The notes beneath the pieces are model-generated. The model was given only the letters and a program-made list of their open reading frames with translations, had not been told where the DNA came from and ran no database searches. Position numbers and translations under genes: made by a program. From NCBI GenBank assembly GCA_003970805.2, contig CP051152.1, forward strand, positions 682,001-746,000: a stretch of 64,000 nt of DNA, given 5' to 3'. Positions within the stretch are counted from its first letter, which is position 1; every line of letters starts with the position of its first letter. Shown piece by piece: positions 17,031 through 28,249 of this stretch. Source of the DNA: Undibacterium piscinae (GTDB lineage Bacteria; Pseudomonadota; Gammaproteobacteria; Burkholderiales; Burkholderiaceae_D).

Positions 17031-17194
17031 GTAAAAACCTTTTGCGATAAGAGTATTAACTAACCTTGGATTATAACATTGCCTGACTAATCGGCTGACT
17101 AATTGGCAGATATTCGCAGATTCATTTTATGGAAAATCAGCGCTGTGCTTGAAATTGACATGCCCAGCCCTATAGCTGGCAGCTTTTTGGGCAA

Positions 17195-17228
17195 AAAAAA
17201 GCGCAACAACAAAAGTTTGCGCTTTTTT
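17195..17228. terminator. Intrinsic terminator, bidirectional
   Basis: AAAAAAGCGCAA, loop, TTGCGCTTTTTT. It lies downstream of the bifunctional beta-oxidation gene (minus strand), and its A-run/T-run symmetry allows use on both strands. Confidence 0.85.
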
Positions 17229-17251
17229 AAAACATGCTGCCGGCCAAACCT

Positions 17252-17284
17252 TGCTTAGTTAAATCATGCTTAGTTAAACATTGC

Positions 17285-17293
<9 letters not shown>
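17252..17293 (-). repeat. Three tandem 15-bp copies covering the stop of the beta-oxidation gene
   Basis: TGCTTAGTTAAA occurs at 17252-17263, 17267-17278 and 17282-17293, exactly 15 bases apart. Read on the minus strand each unit carries an in-frame TAA after FN. The real stop codon (17285-17287) is in the first unit read, and the duplication supplies two further stops. It looks like a replication-slippage expansion. Confidence 0.8.
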
Positions 17294-19363
<2,070 letters not shown>

Positions 19364-19475
19364 GTCTCTTCCTGTTGGTTGAAATGCGATAGTGGATGAA
19401 GATCAGTATTATCGGCAACTATCAGAAGCAAAGAGTGAATCGCTGTTTTGCTCAGACCGATGATCTAAACCCAAC

Positions 19476-19515
19476 TATACATCAAAATAGTACGGTCGTA
19501 TTATTTTGATGTATA
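19476..19515. promoter_or_regulatory. 40-bp near-perfect palindrome with TACGGTCGTA centre (candidate operator)
   Basis: The arms TATACATCAAAATA (19476-19489) and TATTTTGATGTATA (19502-19515) are perfect reverse complements. They enclose GTACGGTCGTAT, itself centred on TACG-GT-CGTA. The palindrome lies 113 bases upstream of the bifunctional beta-oxidation gene. Its ACGNNCGT core matches the palindromes upstream of the acyl-CoA ligase and the acyl-CoA dehydrogenase. No T-run follows in either direction, so a terminator is less likely than an operator. Confidence 0.6.
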
Positions 19516-19651
19516 AGTTTCCAATATTGCATTCACTCTTCAAGGAATTATCTAGATACTCCCTCTAAATACGAAAAAAATCAGCCTGTCACGCTCATAA
19601 TCACTGTGAATCTTAAAATATACCCCGTACTAGTATATGGATTGCCGACAT

Positions 19652-20365
19652 TTACACTTCCAGCCATTCACGCCGTATTGCGTGGTTTTTCCGCAATTCT
19701 TCGGGGCTTCCCTCAAACACAATACTGCCGTGCCCCATCACATAGACGCGTTGCGAGATATCCAGGGCGATCGCCAGTTTTTGTTCTACCAGCAAGACTG
19801 AGATACCACGATTTCTCAACTCGGTCAGGTAAGCGGCGACTAAATCGACGATTTTAGGTGCCAGGCCTTCGGTCGGCTCATCAATCATGATCAGATCAGG
19901 ATCTCCCATCAGCGTACGGCACAGTGTCAGCATCTGTTGCTCGCCGCCGGAAAGCACTCCCGCTGCCGTGTGCTGACGTTCGCGTAGACGCGGAAACATC
20001 TGATACATGTCCTCTAGCGACCAGCGCTGAGCCTGATTGCTGACGCGTGTCGATTTTTGACCAAGTCGCAGATTTTGCTCTACCGTCAGGCTAGGGAAAA
20101 TATCGCGGTTCTCGGGAACGTAGCCCAAGCCTTTATGGGCAATCTGATACGCTTTCAAGCCTAGCAATTGCTCACCCTTGAAGAGGATAGAACCTTTGGC
20201 ATCCACCTGCCCCATTGCGGCCTTCACGGTGGTGGAGCGCCCTACTCCGTTACGTCCCAGCAAGCTAACGATTTCACCCTGATGCACGACCAGATCAACA
20301 CCGTGCAACACATGGCTTTTGCCGTAATAGGCGTGCAGATTGCTGATTTCGAGTAAGGCACTCAT
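19652..20365 (-). CDS. livF: Liv-type ABC transporter ATPase (LivF family, Walker A with Arg)
   Basis: One of the two cytoplasmic ATPases of a branched-chain-amino-acid-type (HAAT) importer; 237 residues. The signature is LSGGEQQML and the Walker B is LIMIDEPTEGLAP. The Walker A reads GRNGVGRST, so residue 43 is Arg where Lys is the rule. I recall this variant in a LivF subgroup of betaproteobacteria, so it may be a clade feature and not damage. Its start overlaps the end of livG by four bases. It is the last gene of the livK-H-M-G-F series, and the substrate is more likely an organic acid than leucine because an acyl-CoA ligase heads the cluster. Confidence 0.9.
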   Translation of the reverse strand: MSALLEISNLHAYYGKSHVLHGVDLVVHQGEIVSLLGRNGVGRSTTVKAAMGQVDAKGSILFKGEQLLGLKAYQIAHKGLGYVPENRDIFPSLTVEQNLRLGQKSTRVSNQAQRWSLEDMYQMFPRLRERQHTAAGVLSGGEQQMLTLCRTLMGDPDLIMIDEPTEGLAPKIVDLVAAYLTELRNRGISVLLVEQKLAIALDISQRVYVMGHGSIVFEGSPEELRKNHAIRREWLEV

Positions 20366-21129
20366 GCAGTCACCTGCGCAGGCGCATGTCCGCCCAGATA
20401 AGCATCTTTTACTTGTTGATTGTTGCGGATGTTAAGTGGCGTATCACAAGCGATCACTTCGCCATATACCACTACGGCAATCTTATCGGCCAGGCCAAAG
20501 ACCACACTCATATCGTGCTCCACCATCAGCAAAGTTTTTCCTACGGTGACTTGGCGGATCAGTTCTACAGCGGCATCGGATTCCGAACGGCTCATGCCCG
20601 CGGTAGGCTCATCGAGCAAGATGACATCGGCGCCACCTGCAATGGTCACGCCTATCTCCAAAGCGCGTTGCTCGGCGTAAGTGAGTAGGCCAGCGGTGCT
20701 GTCACGCAATCGTTTTAAGCCAATTTGTTCCATTACTGCCTCGGCACGTTCATGCACATCTTTGAGCCCACTGAGCTTTTGCCAGAATGAATACTTATAA
20801 CCCAGCGACCAAAGCACTGCGCAACGCAAGTTTTCATACACCGAGAGGCGGTGGAAAATATTCGTCACCTGAAAGCTACGTGACAAGCCTTGACGGTTAA
20901 TTTCAAACGGCCGCAAACCGGCGATGCTCGCACCATTCAATAAAATCTCTCCTGAGCTGATAGGGAAGCGCCCTGAAATTAGATTAAACAAGGTCGATTT
21001 TCCGGCCCCGTTAGGGCCGATAATCGCCCATCGCTCTCCCTTCGGGACTTGTAAGGTGGCGCCCCGTATGATTTCGGATTTACCAAAACTCTTACGCACA
21101 TCCTTCAGTTCCAATGAGTAAGCATTCAT
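20362..21129 (-). CDS. livG: Liv-type ABC transporter ATPase (LivG family)
   Basis: The second ATPase of the importer; 255 residues. It has Walker A GPNGAGKST (residues 37-45), a LivG-style degenerate signature LTYAEQRALEI, Walker B VILLDEPTAGMS and the switch His in MVEHDMSVV. The start codon sits in an ATGA at 21126-21129 that would be the usual translational-coupling overlap with livM if livM ended in the neighbouring frame. Its stop overlaps the livF start by four bases. Confidence 0.93.
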   Translation of the reverse strand: MNAYSLELKDVRKSFGKSEIIRGATLQVPKGERWAIIGPNGAGKSTLFNLISGRFPISSGEILLNGASIAGLRPFEINRQGLSRSFQVTNIFHRLSVYENLRCAVLWSLGYKYSFWQKLSGLKDVHERAEAVMEQIGLKRLRDSTAGLLTYAEQRALEIGVTIAGGADVILLDEPTAGMSRSESDAAVELIRQVTVGKTLLMVEHDMSVVFGLADKIAVVVYGEVIACDTPLNIRNNQQVKDAYLGGHAPAQVTA

Positions 21130-22417
21130 GCTTTTGCCCTCCCCGAGACCGCTTCAATTTCGCTATTGAGCGCACCCCAGTCTTGCGAAAATTTTGCTTT
21201 GCAGCGGAAAAAAATATCAGTATTCCCAGCGCCACCAAAGCTAGCGCACCTAACCAGGCCGCTGGTTTGGCCGTATCCAAGAGCAAAGAAAACAGCTGTA
21301 TTTCGCTATTTCCCGAGAAATCGGTGGAGCGGTGATACAGCATTTCTATCGCCATCACCAGGCCCGCGCTGGCCAATACGCATGCCAGTATCATTTTCCA
21401 CATCGCCGGCCAGATGCGCTTGAATAATCCAAGTTGCATCACCCTTAGATTCATCATCAAAACGCTGGCAATTCCGCCCGGGGCGTACATCACGATCACG
21501 ATAAAAAATAGCCCCAGATACAATTGCCAGGCCTTGGTCATATCCGCCAAAACAACGGTCAGCACCACCCCAATGACCGCACCTAGCATAGGACCAAAGA
21601 AAAAACCTATGCCTCCGATGAAGGTGAACAGCAACACCGCCCCTGAGCGTATCGCGCTGACGTTCTCGGCGCTGACTATCTCGAAATTAATCGCAGATAA
21701 GCCCCCCGCGATACCGGCAAAAAATGCCGACAGGATCAGGGTCAGATAACGCACCCATTGCGCGTCATAGCCAATAAACTCAAGCCGCTCCGGATTATCC
21801 CGGACCGCATTGGCAAGTCGCCCCAAAGGCGTGTGCGTCAATCCGTACATGCAGACGGCACTGACAAATAACCAGAACGCGATCAGGTAATACACTTGTA
21901 TCTGCGGTCCGTAACTAATGCCAAATACCGCCTGGCCGACTACCCGGTTGGTTGAAATGCCGCCCTCTCCGCCAAAAAAACCGGGCAGCATCAGGGAACT
22001 GGCAAACACCAATTCGACTATCCCTAAGCTAATCATGGCAAAGGTGGTTCCGGATTTCCTGGTCGTCACATAACCGAACAATATCCCGAATAGCATACCT
22101 GCGACGCCACCGACCAGCGGGATCAGGGAAACCGGAAAAATCAGATTGCCGCTGCCGATCAGATTAATTGCATGAATCGAAAAAAATGCCCCCAAACCGG
22201 AATACACGGCATGGCCGAAAGACAGCATGCCTGCCTGCCCGAGTAACATATTGAAAGACAAGCCAAAGATCATCAGCGTGCCCATCTGTGACAACAAGGA
22301 AAGCGAGCCACCGCTGTTAAATAGTAAAGGCGCAATAATCAATAGCAAGGCGAAGCTGCCCCAGATTATCCAGCGCGCCAGATTTACCGGCGTGTAATGT
22401 AGTTTGTGTTCCATCAC
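21092..22417 (-). CDS. livM: Liv-type ABC transporter permease (LivM family), C-terminus probably frameshifted
   Basis: Inner-membrane permease of the importer; 441 residues as read, with about ten hydrophobic segments. It includes the LivM core LSFNMLLGQAGMLSFGHAVY and a cytoplasmic EAA-like stretch. The C-terminal tail may be out of frame. The A7 run at 21208-21214 (T7 on the coding strand) lies where the last membrane segment ends. As read, the tail runs basic (KTGVRSIAKLKRSRGGQKHE) and overlaps livG by 38 bases. With one more base the tail becomes DWGALNSEIEAVSGRAKA and stops in the ATGA shared with livG, which is the usual arrangement. The core is unaffected. Its start overlaps the livH stop by one base. 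Confidence 0.9.
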   Translation of the reverse strand: MMEHKLHYTPVNLARWIIWGSFALLLIIAPLLFNSGGSLSLLSQMGTLMIFGLSFNMLLGQAGMLSFGHAVYSGLGAFFSIHAINLIGSGNLIFPVSLIPLVGGVAGMLFGILFGYVTTRKSGTTFAMISLGIVELVFASSLMLPGFFGGEGGISTNRVVGQAVFGISYGPQIQVYYLIAFWLFVSAVCMYGLTHTPLGRLANAVRDNPERLEFIGYDAQWVRYLTLILSAFFAGIAGGLSAINFEIVSAENVSAIRSGAVLLFTFIGGIGFFFGPMLGAVIGVVLTVVLADMTKAWQLYLGLFFIVIVMYAPGGIASVLMMNLRVMQLGLFKRIWPAMWKMILACVLASAGLVMAIEMLYHRSTDFSGNSEIQLFSLLLDTAKPAAWLGALALVALGILIFFSAAKQNFRKTGVRSIAKLKRSRGGQKHECLLIGTEGCA

Positions 22418-23364
22418 TATCCTTCCCGGGTGCCCAATAAACCTCTGGGGCGGAAAATAAGGATAAGCACCAGTAACAGGTAAGGTAGTATCGGCGCCAC
22501 TTGGGCGATTGTCAGATTCATCAATGCATAGCCGGGCGTATCGCTAGAAATCAGCATGCCCGCTTGATTCAGAACGGAGATCATAGAGTAATCCATGGCA
22601 ACCGCGAAAGTCTGCGCCACGCCTATCAATATCGAAGCGATGAAGGCGCCTGCCAGAGAACCCATTCCGCCTACCACTACCACCACAAAGATAATACTGC
22701 CTAAGCTAGCCGCCATCCCCGGCTCCGTGATAAAGGCATTGCCGCCGACCACGCCAGCCAATCCGGCCAATGCGCAACCACCGCCGAACACCAGCATATA
22801 GACACGCGGAACATTGTGTCCCAAGGCCTCCGCCATCTCAGGATGGGTCAGCGCCGCCTGTATCACCAGACCGATACGGGTGCGTGTCAGTAGCAGATAG
22901 ATCAACAGCAGCATTAGTAGCGCCACCAACATCATAAAGCCGCGGTAGACCGGGAAGGTGGTGGTATAGATAGTGAATAAAGGACCGTCAAGGACTGCCG
23001 GAATAGCATACGGAACCGTGGAGCGCCCCCAGATCAATTGCACCACTTCAACGATCACGTAAGATAATCCAAACGTAAATAACAGTTCGGGAATATGCCC
23101 GTGCTTATGGACATTTCTTAAGCCATAACGCTCGACCAAAGCACCCAGAATGCCGACTAGCAGGGGCGCAAACAACAGCGCTGTCCAGTAACCAAATTTT
23201 AGGCTGATGGCGTAAGCCAGATAGGCACCGAGCATGTAAAAGCTGGCATGGGCAAAATTGAGCACCCCCATCATGCTGAAGATCAAGGTCAATCCGGATG
23301 ACAACATGAATAACAGCAAGCCGTAGCTAACGCCGTTAAGCAAGGTGATCAGTGTAAATTCCAC
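22417..23364 (-). CDS. livH: Liv-type ABC transporter permease (LivH family)
   Basis: Inner-membrane permease partner of LivM; 315 residues from the GTG at 23364. I prefer this start over longer ones because it is preceded by AAGGA and begins with the family N-terminus (VEFTLITLLNGVSYGLLLFM). Any start upstream of about 23480 would overlap livK. Motifs: GVLNFAHASFYMLGAYLAY near the N-terminus and GGMGSLAGAFIASILIG in the C-terminal half, both typical of LivH. It lies about 120 bases after livK and touches livM, in an operon. Confidence 0.92.
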   Translation of the reverse strand: MEFTLITLLNGVSYGLLLFMLSSGLTLIFSMMGVLNFAHASFYMLGAYLAYAISLKFGYWTALLFAPLLVGILGALVERYGLRNVHKHGHIPELLFTFGLSYVIVEVVQLIWGRSTVPYAIPAVLDGPLFTIYTTTFPVYRGFMMLVALLMLLLIYLLLTRTRIGLVIQAALTHPEMAEALGHNVPRVYMLVFGGGCALAGLAGVVGGNAFITEPGMAASLGSIIFVVVVVGGMGSLAGAFIASILIGVAQTFAVAMDYSMISVLNQAGMLISSDTPGYALMNLTIAQVAPILPYLLLVLILIFRPRGLLGTREG

Positions 23365-23486
23365 AGGCGGCGTCCTTTTTAAACTGTGTGCACATAAATA
23401 GCTAACTAAATAGCTAAATTGAAGTATGAAGCGCTCAAAAAAAATAGAGAGCCGTAACAAATCGCTCTCTATCGTATGAGGATATG

Positions 23487-24722
23487 TTACCCCGGTCGTT
23501 TCATCTGGCAAGACGAAGGCTGGGAGGCGACGAACGCATCTATCTTCTGATTGGTTTTCCATCCCATACCGGTATTTTCCTGATCGTATTTTACATCGCT
23601 GCCATTGGTTTTTACCCAAGTGGAAATATACAAGGGCTGCTGAATCTGATGGTCATTTTTTCGCATCATGCCCTCACCGTTGAGGCTCTTGACGCTCATG
23701 CCTTCCATCTTTAGCGCAACTTTCAAGGGCTCTATAGAGTTAGCCTCCTTAACCGCCTTACCCAACATGGCCAGCACGGTATAGGTCGCCATCGCGTAAT
23801 AATCATCCTTATATTTGGCTTTAAAGCCTTCTTGCACTTCCTTACCGGAGAAGTTCTCACTATTCGGATGCCAATAGCTGACCTGTTTTACCCGGTCTAT
23901 GCCGGCGCTCCCCATGGCTGTGGGCACGCCGGAGGTTCCCGCATAATAGGTGTAGAAATTTGATTTTAAATCTGCATCTTTGGCTGACTTAATGAGTAAT
24001 GCAAGATCAGCCCCCCAATTGCCTGTGATCACCGTATCGGCACCCGATGCCTTAATCTTTGCGACGTAAGGAGAAAAATCCTTGACCTGACCTATAGGGT
24101 GCAAATCATCGCCGACTATCTGTATATCCGGACGTTTGCGTGCCAGATATTCTTTTGCGGCACGCGTTAGCTGATGTCCAAACGAATAATTCTGGCCAAT
24201 GATGTAGACTTTCTTTATGGTCGGGTCTTTTGCCATAAAACTGGTCAGCGCCTCCATCTTCATATCTGAATTGGAGTCAAACCGAAAATGCCAGAAGCTG
24301 CACTTGCTATTGGTCATATCAGGATCAACCGCGGCATGATTCAGATATAAAATCTCTTTCCCGGGATTGCGCTCATTGTGCTTATTTACCGCATCAAGCA
24401 AGGCCAGGCCAACACCCGATCCATTGCCCTGGGCGATATAGCGAAAACCCTTATCGATAATGGTTTTCAACTGCGTCAGCGATTCTTGCGGACTGCCTTT
24501 GTTATCGAAACCTAGTACCTCAATCTTGTGCGGTCCCGCCCAAGCTTCTGCATTTGCTTTTTCCGCAACGTATTGGTAAGAGTTAAGGATGTTTTGCCCG
24601 ACCGGGGCAAACGGTCCCGACAAAGGGTCAATGTAAGCGATCCTGATAGTGTCCGCCATAGCGGCCGGAAGGCTCAATGTTAGTGCGATTGCGGCAACAG
24701 ATGATCGTAGTGGAAATTTCAT
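23487..24722 (-). CDS. livK: Periplasmic substrate-binding protein of the Liv-type transporter
   Basis: Captures the substrate in the periplasm; 411 residues from the ATG at 24722. The ATG 15 bases upstream is less likely because the sequence between the two (AAAGAGGTGCAC) is a ribosome binding site for the second. The signal peptide MKFPLRSSVAAIALTLSLPA has a cleavage site near AMADTIRI. The type I periplasmic-binding fold (Peripla_BP_6) begins IAYIDPLSGPFAPVGQN. The neighbouring acyl-CoA ligase hints at a carboxylate ligand. Several close paralogues of this type in Burkholderiales bind aromatic or short-chain acids, so the symbol marks family rather than substrate. Confidence 0.88.
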   Translation of the reverse strand: MKFPLRSSVAAIALTLSLPAAMADTIRIAYIDPLSGPFAPVGQNILNSYQYVAEKANAEAWAGPHKIEVLGFDNKGSPQESLTQLKTIIDKGFRYIAQGNGSGVGLALLDAVNKHNERNPGKEILYLNHAAVDPDMTNSKCSFWHFRFDSNSDMKMEALTSFMAKDPTIKKVYIIGQNYSFGHQLTRAAKEYLARKRPDIQIVGDDLHPIGQVKDFSPYVAKIKASGADTVITGNWGADLALLIKSAKDADLKSNFYTYYAGTSGVPTAMGSAGIDRVKQVSYWHPNSENFSGKEVQEGFKAKYKDDYYAMATYTVLAMLGKAVKEANSIEPLKVALKMEGMSVKSLNGEGMMRKNDHQIQQPLYISTWVKTNGSDVKYDQENTGMGWKTNQKIDAFVASQPSSCQMKRPG

Positions 24723-24878
24723 GTGCACCTCTTTCAATATATTTTCATGAGAGGCATTTCACATGTAAAGCAGATGAAATGCCTTGGTACGCGTATCCAG
24801 ACCCTTTAGCTCTATCAATTAATTTCCGCCGCCCCCTCTCTATTGAACTCAGTCAAATATGGCATCTAACAGACGAAA

Positions 24879-26531
24879 TCAGGCGGTAGGAAGCACATAA
24901 TCCTTAAATTGCTCGCGCAATTTATTCTTCAGAATCTTGCCGGTCGCGCCCAGAGGTAAGGCGTCGATAAACACCACATCGTCTGGCGTCCACCATTTGG
25001 CGATCTTACCATCATAGAACCGTAACAATTCTTCCTTGCTTATCTCAGCACCGGCCTTTTTTACCACTAGCAATAGTGGCCTTTCATCCCATTTTGGATG
25101 AGCCACGCTGATGCAGGCAGCCTGCAAAACGCCAGGGAAGGACATCGCGACATTCTCAAGATCGATAGTACCTATCCACTCGCCACCTGACTTAATCACG
25201 TCTTTGCTGCGGTCGGTGATCTGCATGTAGCCATCGATATCTATGGTCGCCACATCACCGGTCGGGAACCAGCCATCCTCCAAGACATCGCCGCCCTCAT
25301 GCTTAAAATAGCTATTGATAATCCAAGGTCCCTTGACCAGTAAATTGCCATAGGTCACACCGTCCCATGGAAGCTCGACCCCGGCATCATTGACAATTTT
25401 CATGTCTACGCCATACACCGCATGACCTTGCTTTAACAACACCGCTTCCTGCTGCTGCTCAGTCAAACCCATATGTTTCGCCTGCAAAGTGCCGGTGGTA
25501 CCTAAGGGCGACATCTCGGTCATGCCCCATGCGTGTATGACTTCCACGCCATAGGTATGGCGCAGCGTTTTCATCATCGACGGCGGGCAAGCCGAACCAC
25601 CGATTACGGTGCGCCTGAAGCTGCTAAATGTCAGATTATTCTGAGCCACATAGGTAAGCAAACCCAGCCAGATGGTCGGAACGCCGGCCGAAAATGTCAC
25701 TTTTTCCTGCTCAAACAATTCATACAGTGATTTCCCATCCATGTGCGGACCAGGGAAAACCAATTTCGCACCACTGAGGGGCGCCGAATAAGGCAAACCC
25801 CATGCGTTGACATGGAACATCGGCACTACAGGCAAGACCGAGTCGCGGGCGGAAACATTCAGCGCATCAGGCATCGCCGACGCATACGAGTGCAACACGG
25901 TCGAACGATGTGAATACAGTGCGCCTTTCGGATGTCCGGTAGTGCCGGAGGTGTAGCACAGGCTCGAAGCCGAGTTCTCATCAAAGAGCGGCCAGACAAA
26001 ATCGTCCGAATTGGCATCAATCAGGTCTTCATAGCAAAGTAGATTATCGACACCACTGTCGGTAGGCAGATGACTGCGGTCGCACATCATCACAAAGCCT
26101 TTAACGGTAGTGCAATGGCCGGCGATGGCTTTAATGATAGGCAAAAATGTGATATCAAACAGTAGGTATTGGTCTTCCGCATGATTGACGATATAGGCAA
26201 TTTGCTCGGGATGCAGGCGCGGATTAATGGTGTGCAATACCGCACCAGAACCGGACACCGCATAGTAGGCTTCCATGTGGCGATAGCCATTCCAGGCCAG
26301 CGTGGCTATTCTGTCACCAATTTTTATGCCGAGTTGACGGAAAGCATTCGCCAGTTTTTTGGATCTTTTATGGCACTCACGGTAGTTATAGCGATGGATA
26401 TCACCTTCGACCCGGCGCGAAACGATCTCATTGCTACCGAAATGCCTGTCTGCATGTTCGATAATGCTGGAAATTAATAGTGGTTTGCTCATCATTTGGC
26501 CCATTAACGGGCTCTTTTGATACTCAGACAT
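24879..26531 (-). CDS. Medium/long-chain acyl-CoA ligase (AMP-forming, AlkK-like)
   Basis: Activates a fatty or related carboxylic acid to its CoA ester via an acyl-adenylate; 550 residues, cytoplasmic. The AMP/ATP loop [17 protein letters not shown] lies near residue 190. The adenylate-forming motif is [20 protein letters not shown], the hinge follows at [13 protein letters not shown], and the C-terminal catalytic lysine lies in [13 protein letters not shown]. The overall pattern resembles AlkK-type medium-chain ligases. It heads the minus-strand series ligase-livK-H-M-G-F, consistent with uptake coupled to CoA activation. A palindrome GAACGACCGTTC lies about 90 bases upstream and may be its operator. 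Confidence 0.9.
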   Translation of the reverse strand: MSEYQKSPLMGQMMSKPLLISSIIEHADRHFGSNEIVSRRVEGDIHRYNYRECHKRSKKLANAFRQLGIKIGDRIATLAWNGYRHMEAYYAVSGSGAVLHTINPRLHPEQIAYIVNHAEDQYLLFDITFLPIIKAIAGHCTTVKGFVMMCDRSHLPTDSGVDNLLCYEDLIDANSDDFVWPLFDENSASSLCYTSGTTGHPKGALYSHRSTVLHSYASAMPDALNVSARDSVLPVVPMFHVNAWGLPYSAPLSGAKLVFPGPHMDGKSLYELFEQEKVTFSAGVPTIWLGLLTYVAQNNLTFSSFRRTVIGGSACPPSMMKTLRHTYGVEVIHAWGMTEMSPLGTTGTLQAKHMGLTEQQQEAVLLKQGHAVYGVDMKIVNDAGVELPWDGVTYGNLLVKGPWIINSYFKHEGGDVLEDGWFPTGDVATIDIDGYMQITDRSKDVIKSGGEWIGTIDLENVAMSFPGVLQAACISVAHPKWDERPLLLVVKKAGAEISKEELLRFYDGKIAKWWTPDDVVFIDALPLGATGKILKNKLREQFKDYVLPTA

Positions 26532-26619
26532 CGACGCTCCTGTATATGTTTTTTGTATTAGTCGGGAATTTACGTTAATTGGCGCTCATTTCCTGTCTCA
26601 TCTACCCCGGCTGATTTTG

Positions 26620-26631
26620 GAACGACCGTTC
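26620..26631. promoter_or_regulatory. Palindrome GAACGACCGTTC upstream of acyl-CoA ligase (candidate TetR-type operator)
   Basis: GAACG-AC-CGTTC is a perfect 5+2+5 palindrome, flanked by TTTG and TAAT. Size and form match operators of TetR-family fatty-acid regulators. It shares the core ACGNNCGT with the palindromes upstream of the beta-oxidation enzyme and of the acyl-CoA dehydrogenase. Confidence 0.6.
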
Positions 26632-27019
26632 TAATTCGTCAATGACTATCTAGATTGCGCTGCAACATTCCGTTCATCAAAAGCGCACTCAACAATAGGA
26701 TAAATCAAGCCTTCGCCCAATGGCATGCGCGAACCACTTAGTTTCGCCATTCATCCAATTTGTCCTACGAAGGTGTTTCATTTTGGAGAATTACCAACAG
26801 AAATCCGCTGGTGTGCCAGATGTATCCTTTGCCACAAACAAGAAATGTCGCCTTGAAACATACGTATCGATAGGAATACATAAGAATACATAAGAAACAG
26901 ACGAAACAAGTACGCAAGGAGTGGTTATCCCTCTTTCATACCTATTTTTTTATTCCTTATATCTATTTTTTTACCCGCTGTTTTTGCACGCATCCCATAG
27001 AGCGGGCGTCAGCCTCATG

Positions 27020-27025
27020 TATAAT
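27020..27025 (+). promoter_or_regulatory. Candidate -10 box of the prfB-lysS promoter
   Basis: TATAAT, 35 bases before the prfB start. No good -35 hexamer is seen at the ideal distance (sequence there is CATAGAGC), so the call rests on the -10 alone. Confidence 0.4.
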
Positions 27026-27060
27026 CTAAGGTTCGATTTAATTAGAATGCAGAGAAAAAT

Positions 27061-28165
27061 ATGGAAGCCGAACGCCTCAATAGCCTGTCCAACCTGCTCG
27101 CCGACCTGACGGTCCGTGAAGCCGAACTTCGGAGGTATCTTTGACTTCGATGTCAAGTCAGAGAAACTAGAGCAAGTTAACGCCGAACTGGAAGACCCGA
27201 AAGTCTGGGAAGAGCCTAAGCGCGCCCAGGAATTGGGTAAAGAAAAAAAATCTCTGGAAGCGATCGTCAATACCTTGACGAAAATCGACACCGACCTGAA
27301 AGACGCGAACGATTTGTTCGCCATGGCACGTGAAGAAGCCGACGAAGATACGCTCGAAGCGATAGAGGTCGACGCCCAGACTTTGAAGGGACTAGTCGAA
27401 GGCATGGAATTCCGCCGGATGTTCAATAATCCCATGGATCCGAACAACTGTTTCATCGACATTCAGGCCGGAGCCGGCGGTACCGAAGCGCAAGACTGGG
27501 CATCCATGTTGCTGCGCCAGTATCTGCGCTATTGCGAGCGCAAGGGTTTCAAGGTCGAGATCATGGAGCAGTCTGATGGCGAAGTCGCGGGTATCAAAAC
27601 CGCTACGCTAAAGGTTGAAGGAGAATACGCCTATGGTTTCCTGCGCACTGAAACCGGCGTACATCGCCTGGTGCGCAAGTCACCGTTCGATTCCGCCAAT
27701 GGTCGTCATACCTCGTTTTCCAGTCTTTTTGTGTATCCTGAAGTCGATGAGTCGTTTGAAATTGATATCAACCCAGCCGATGTACGGGTCGATACCTATC
27801 GCGCCTCGGGTGCCGGTGGTCAGCATATTAATAAAACCGATTCAGCGGTGCGTTTAACTCATGGTCCCTCCGGCATCGTCGTGCAATGCCAGAATGACCG
27901 TAGTCAGCATCGCAACCGCGCCGAAGCCTGGGAAATGTTGAAAGCCAAATTATTCGAGCTCGAATTGCGTAAGCGTATGAGCGAGAAGCAAAATCTGGAA
28001 GACACCAAGACCGATGTAGGCTGGGGTCACCAGATCCGTTCTTATGTGCTGGATCAATCCCGCATTAAAGACTTGCGCACCAACTTTGAGATGGGCAATA
28101 CCAAGGCCGTGCTCGATGGCGACCTCGATGATTTTATTGCGGCTTCACTCAAGCAAGGCGTGTAA
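27061..28165 (+). CDS. prfB: Peptide chain release factor 2, with programmed +1 frameshift
   Basis: RF2 recognises UGA and UAA stop codons and triggers peptide release. The reading frame from ATG 27061 meets an in-frame TGA at 27142-27144 after 27 codons. Translation continues by the classic +1 slip, giving join(27061..27141, 27143..28165), 367 residues, close to the usual 365. The slip site reads CGGAGG-TAT-CTT-TGA-C, the well-known autoregulatory signal in which an internal Shine-Dalgarno stimulates frameshifting when RF2 is scarce. The tripeptide anticodon motif SPF is in [13 protein letters not shown], and the catalytic GGQ is in [20 protein letters not shown]. lysS follows on the same strand, the common prfB-lysS order. 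Confidence 0.97.
27131..27145 (+). promoter_or_regulatory. prfB programmed +1 frameshift site
   Basis: GGAGGTATCTTTGAC: internal Shine-Dalgarno GGAGG, slippery CTT, stop TGA, then C. This is the standard RF2 autoregulation element and not a mutation. Confidence 0.96.
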
Positions 28166-28249
28166 TTCAACAGTACACGGAGAGCGCCAACCACGCTCTC
28201 CTCTGCAATCACGGTGCGCACCTTTGCACCCACAATAAAGAGCAATCTT

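Larger units (their letters stand above)
26532..27060. other. Divergent intergenic region, no gene seen
   Basis: 529 bases between the acyl-CoA ligase (minus) and prfB (plus). It holds the palindrome at 26620-26631, a tandem duplication of GAATACATAA at 26873-26892 and a TATAAT box at 27020-27025. I see no open frame with coding character and no RNA gene. Confidence 0.6.

Noticed and set aside
22417..23619. Longer livH model starting at 23619
   Set aside because: The extra 85 codons overlap livK and have no LivH character. The GTG at 23364 has a good ribosome binding site and the family N-terminus.
27142..27144. In-frame TGA in prfB as evidence of a pseudogene
   Set aside because: It is the programmed frameshift site, with all known signals present.
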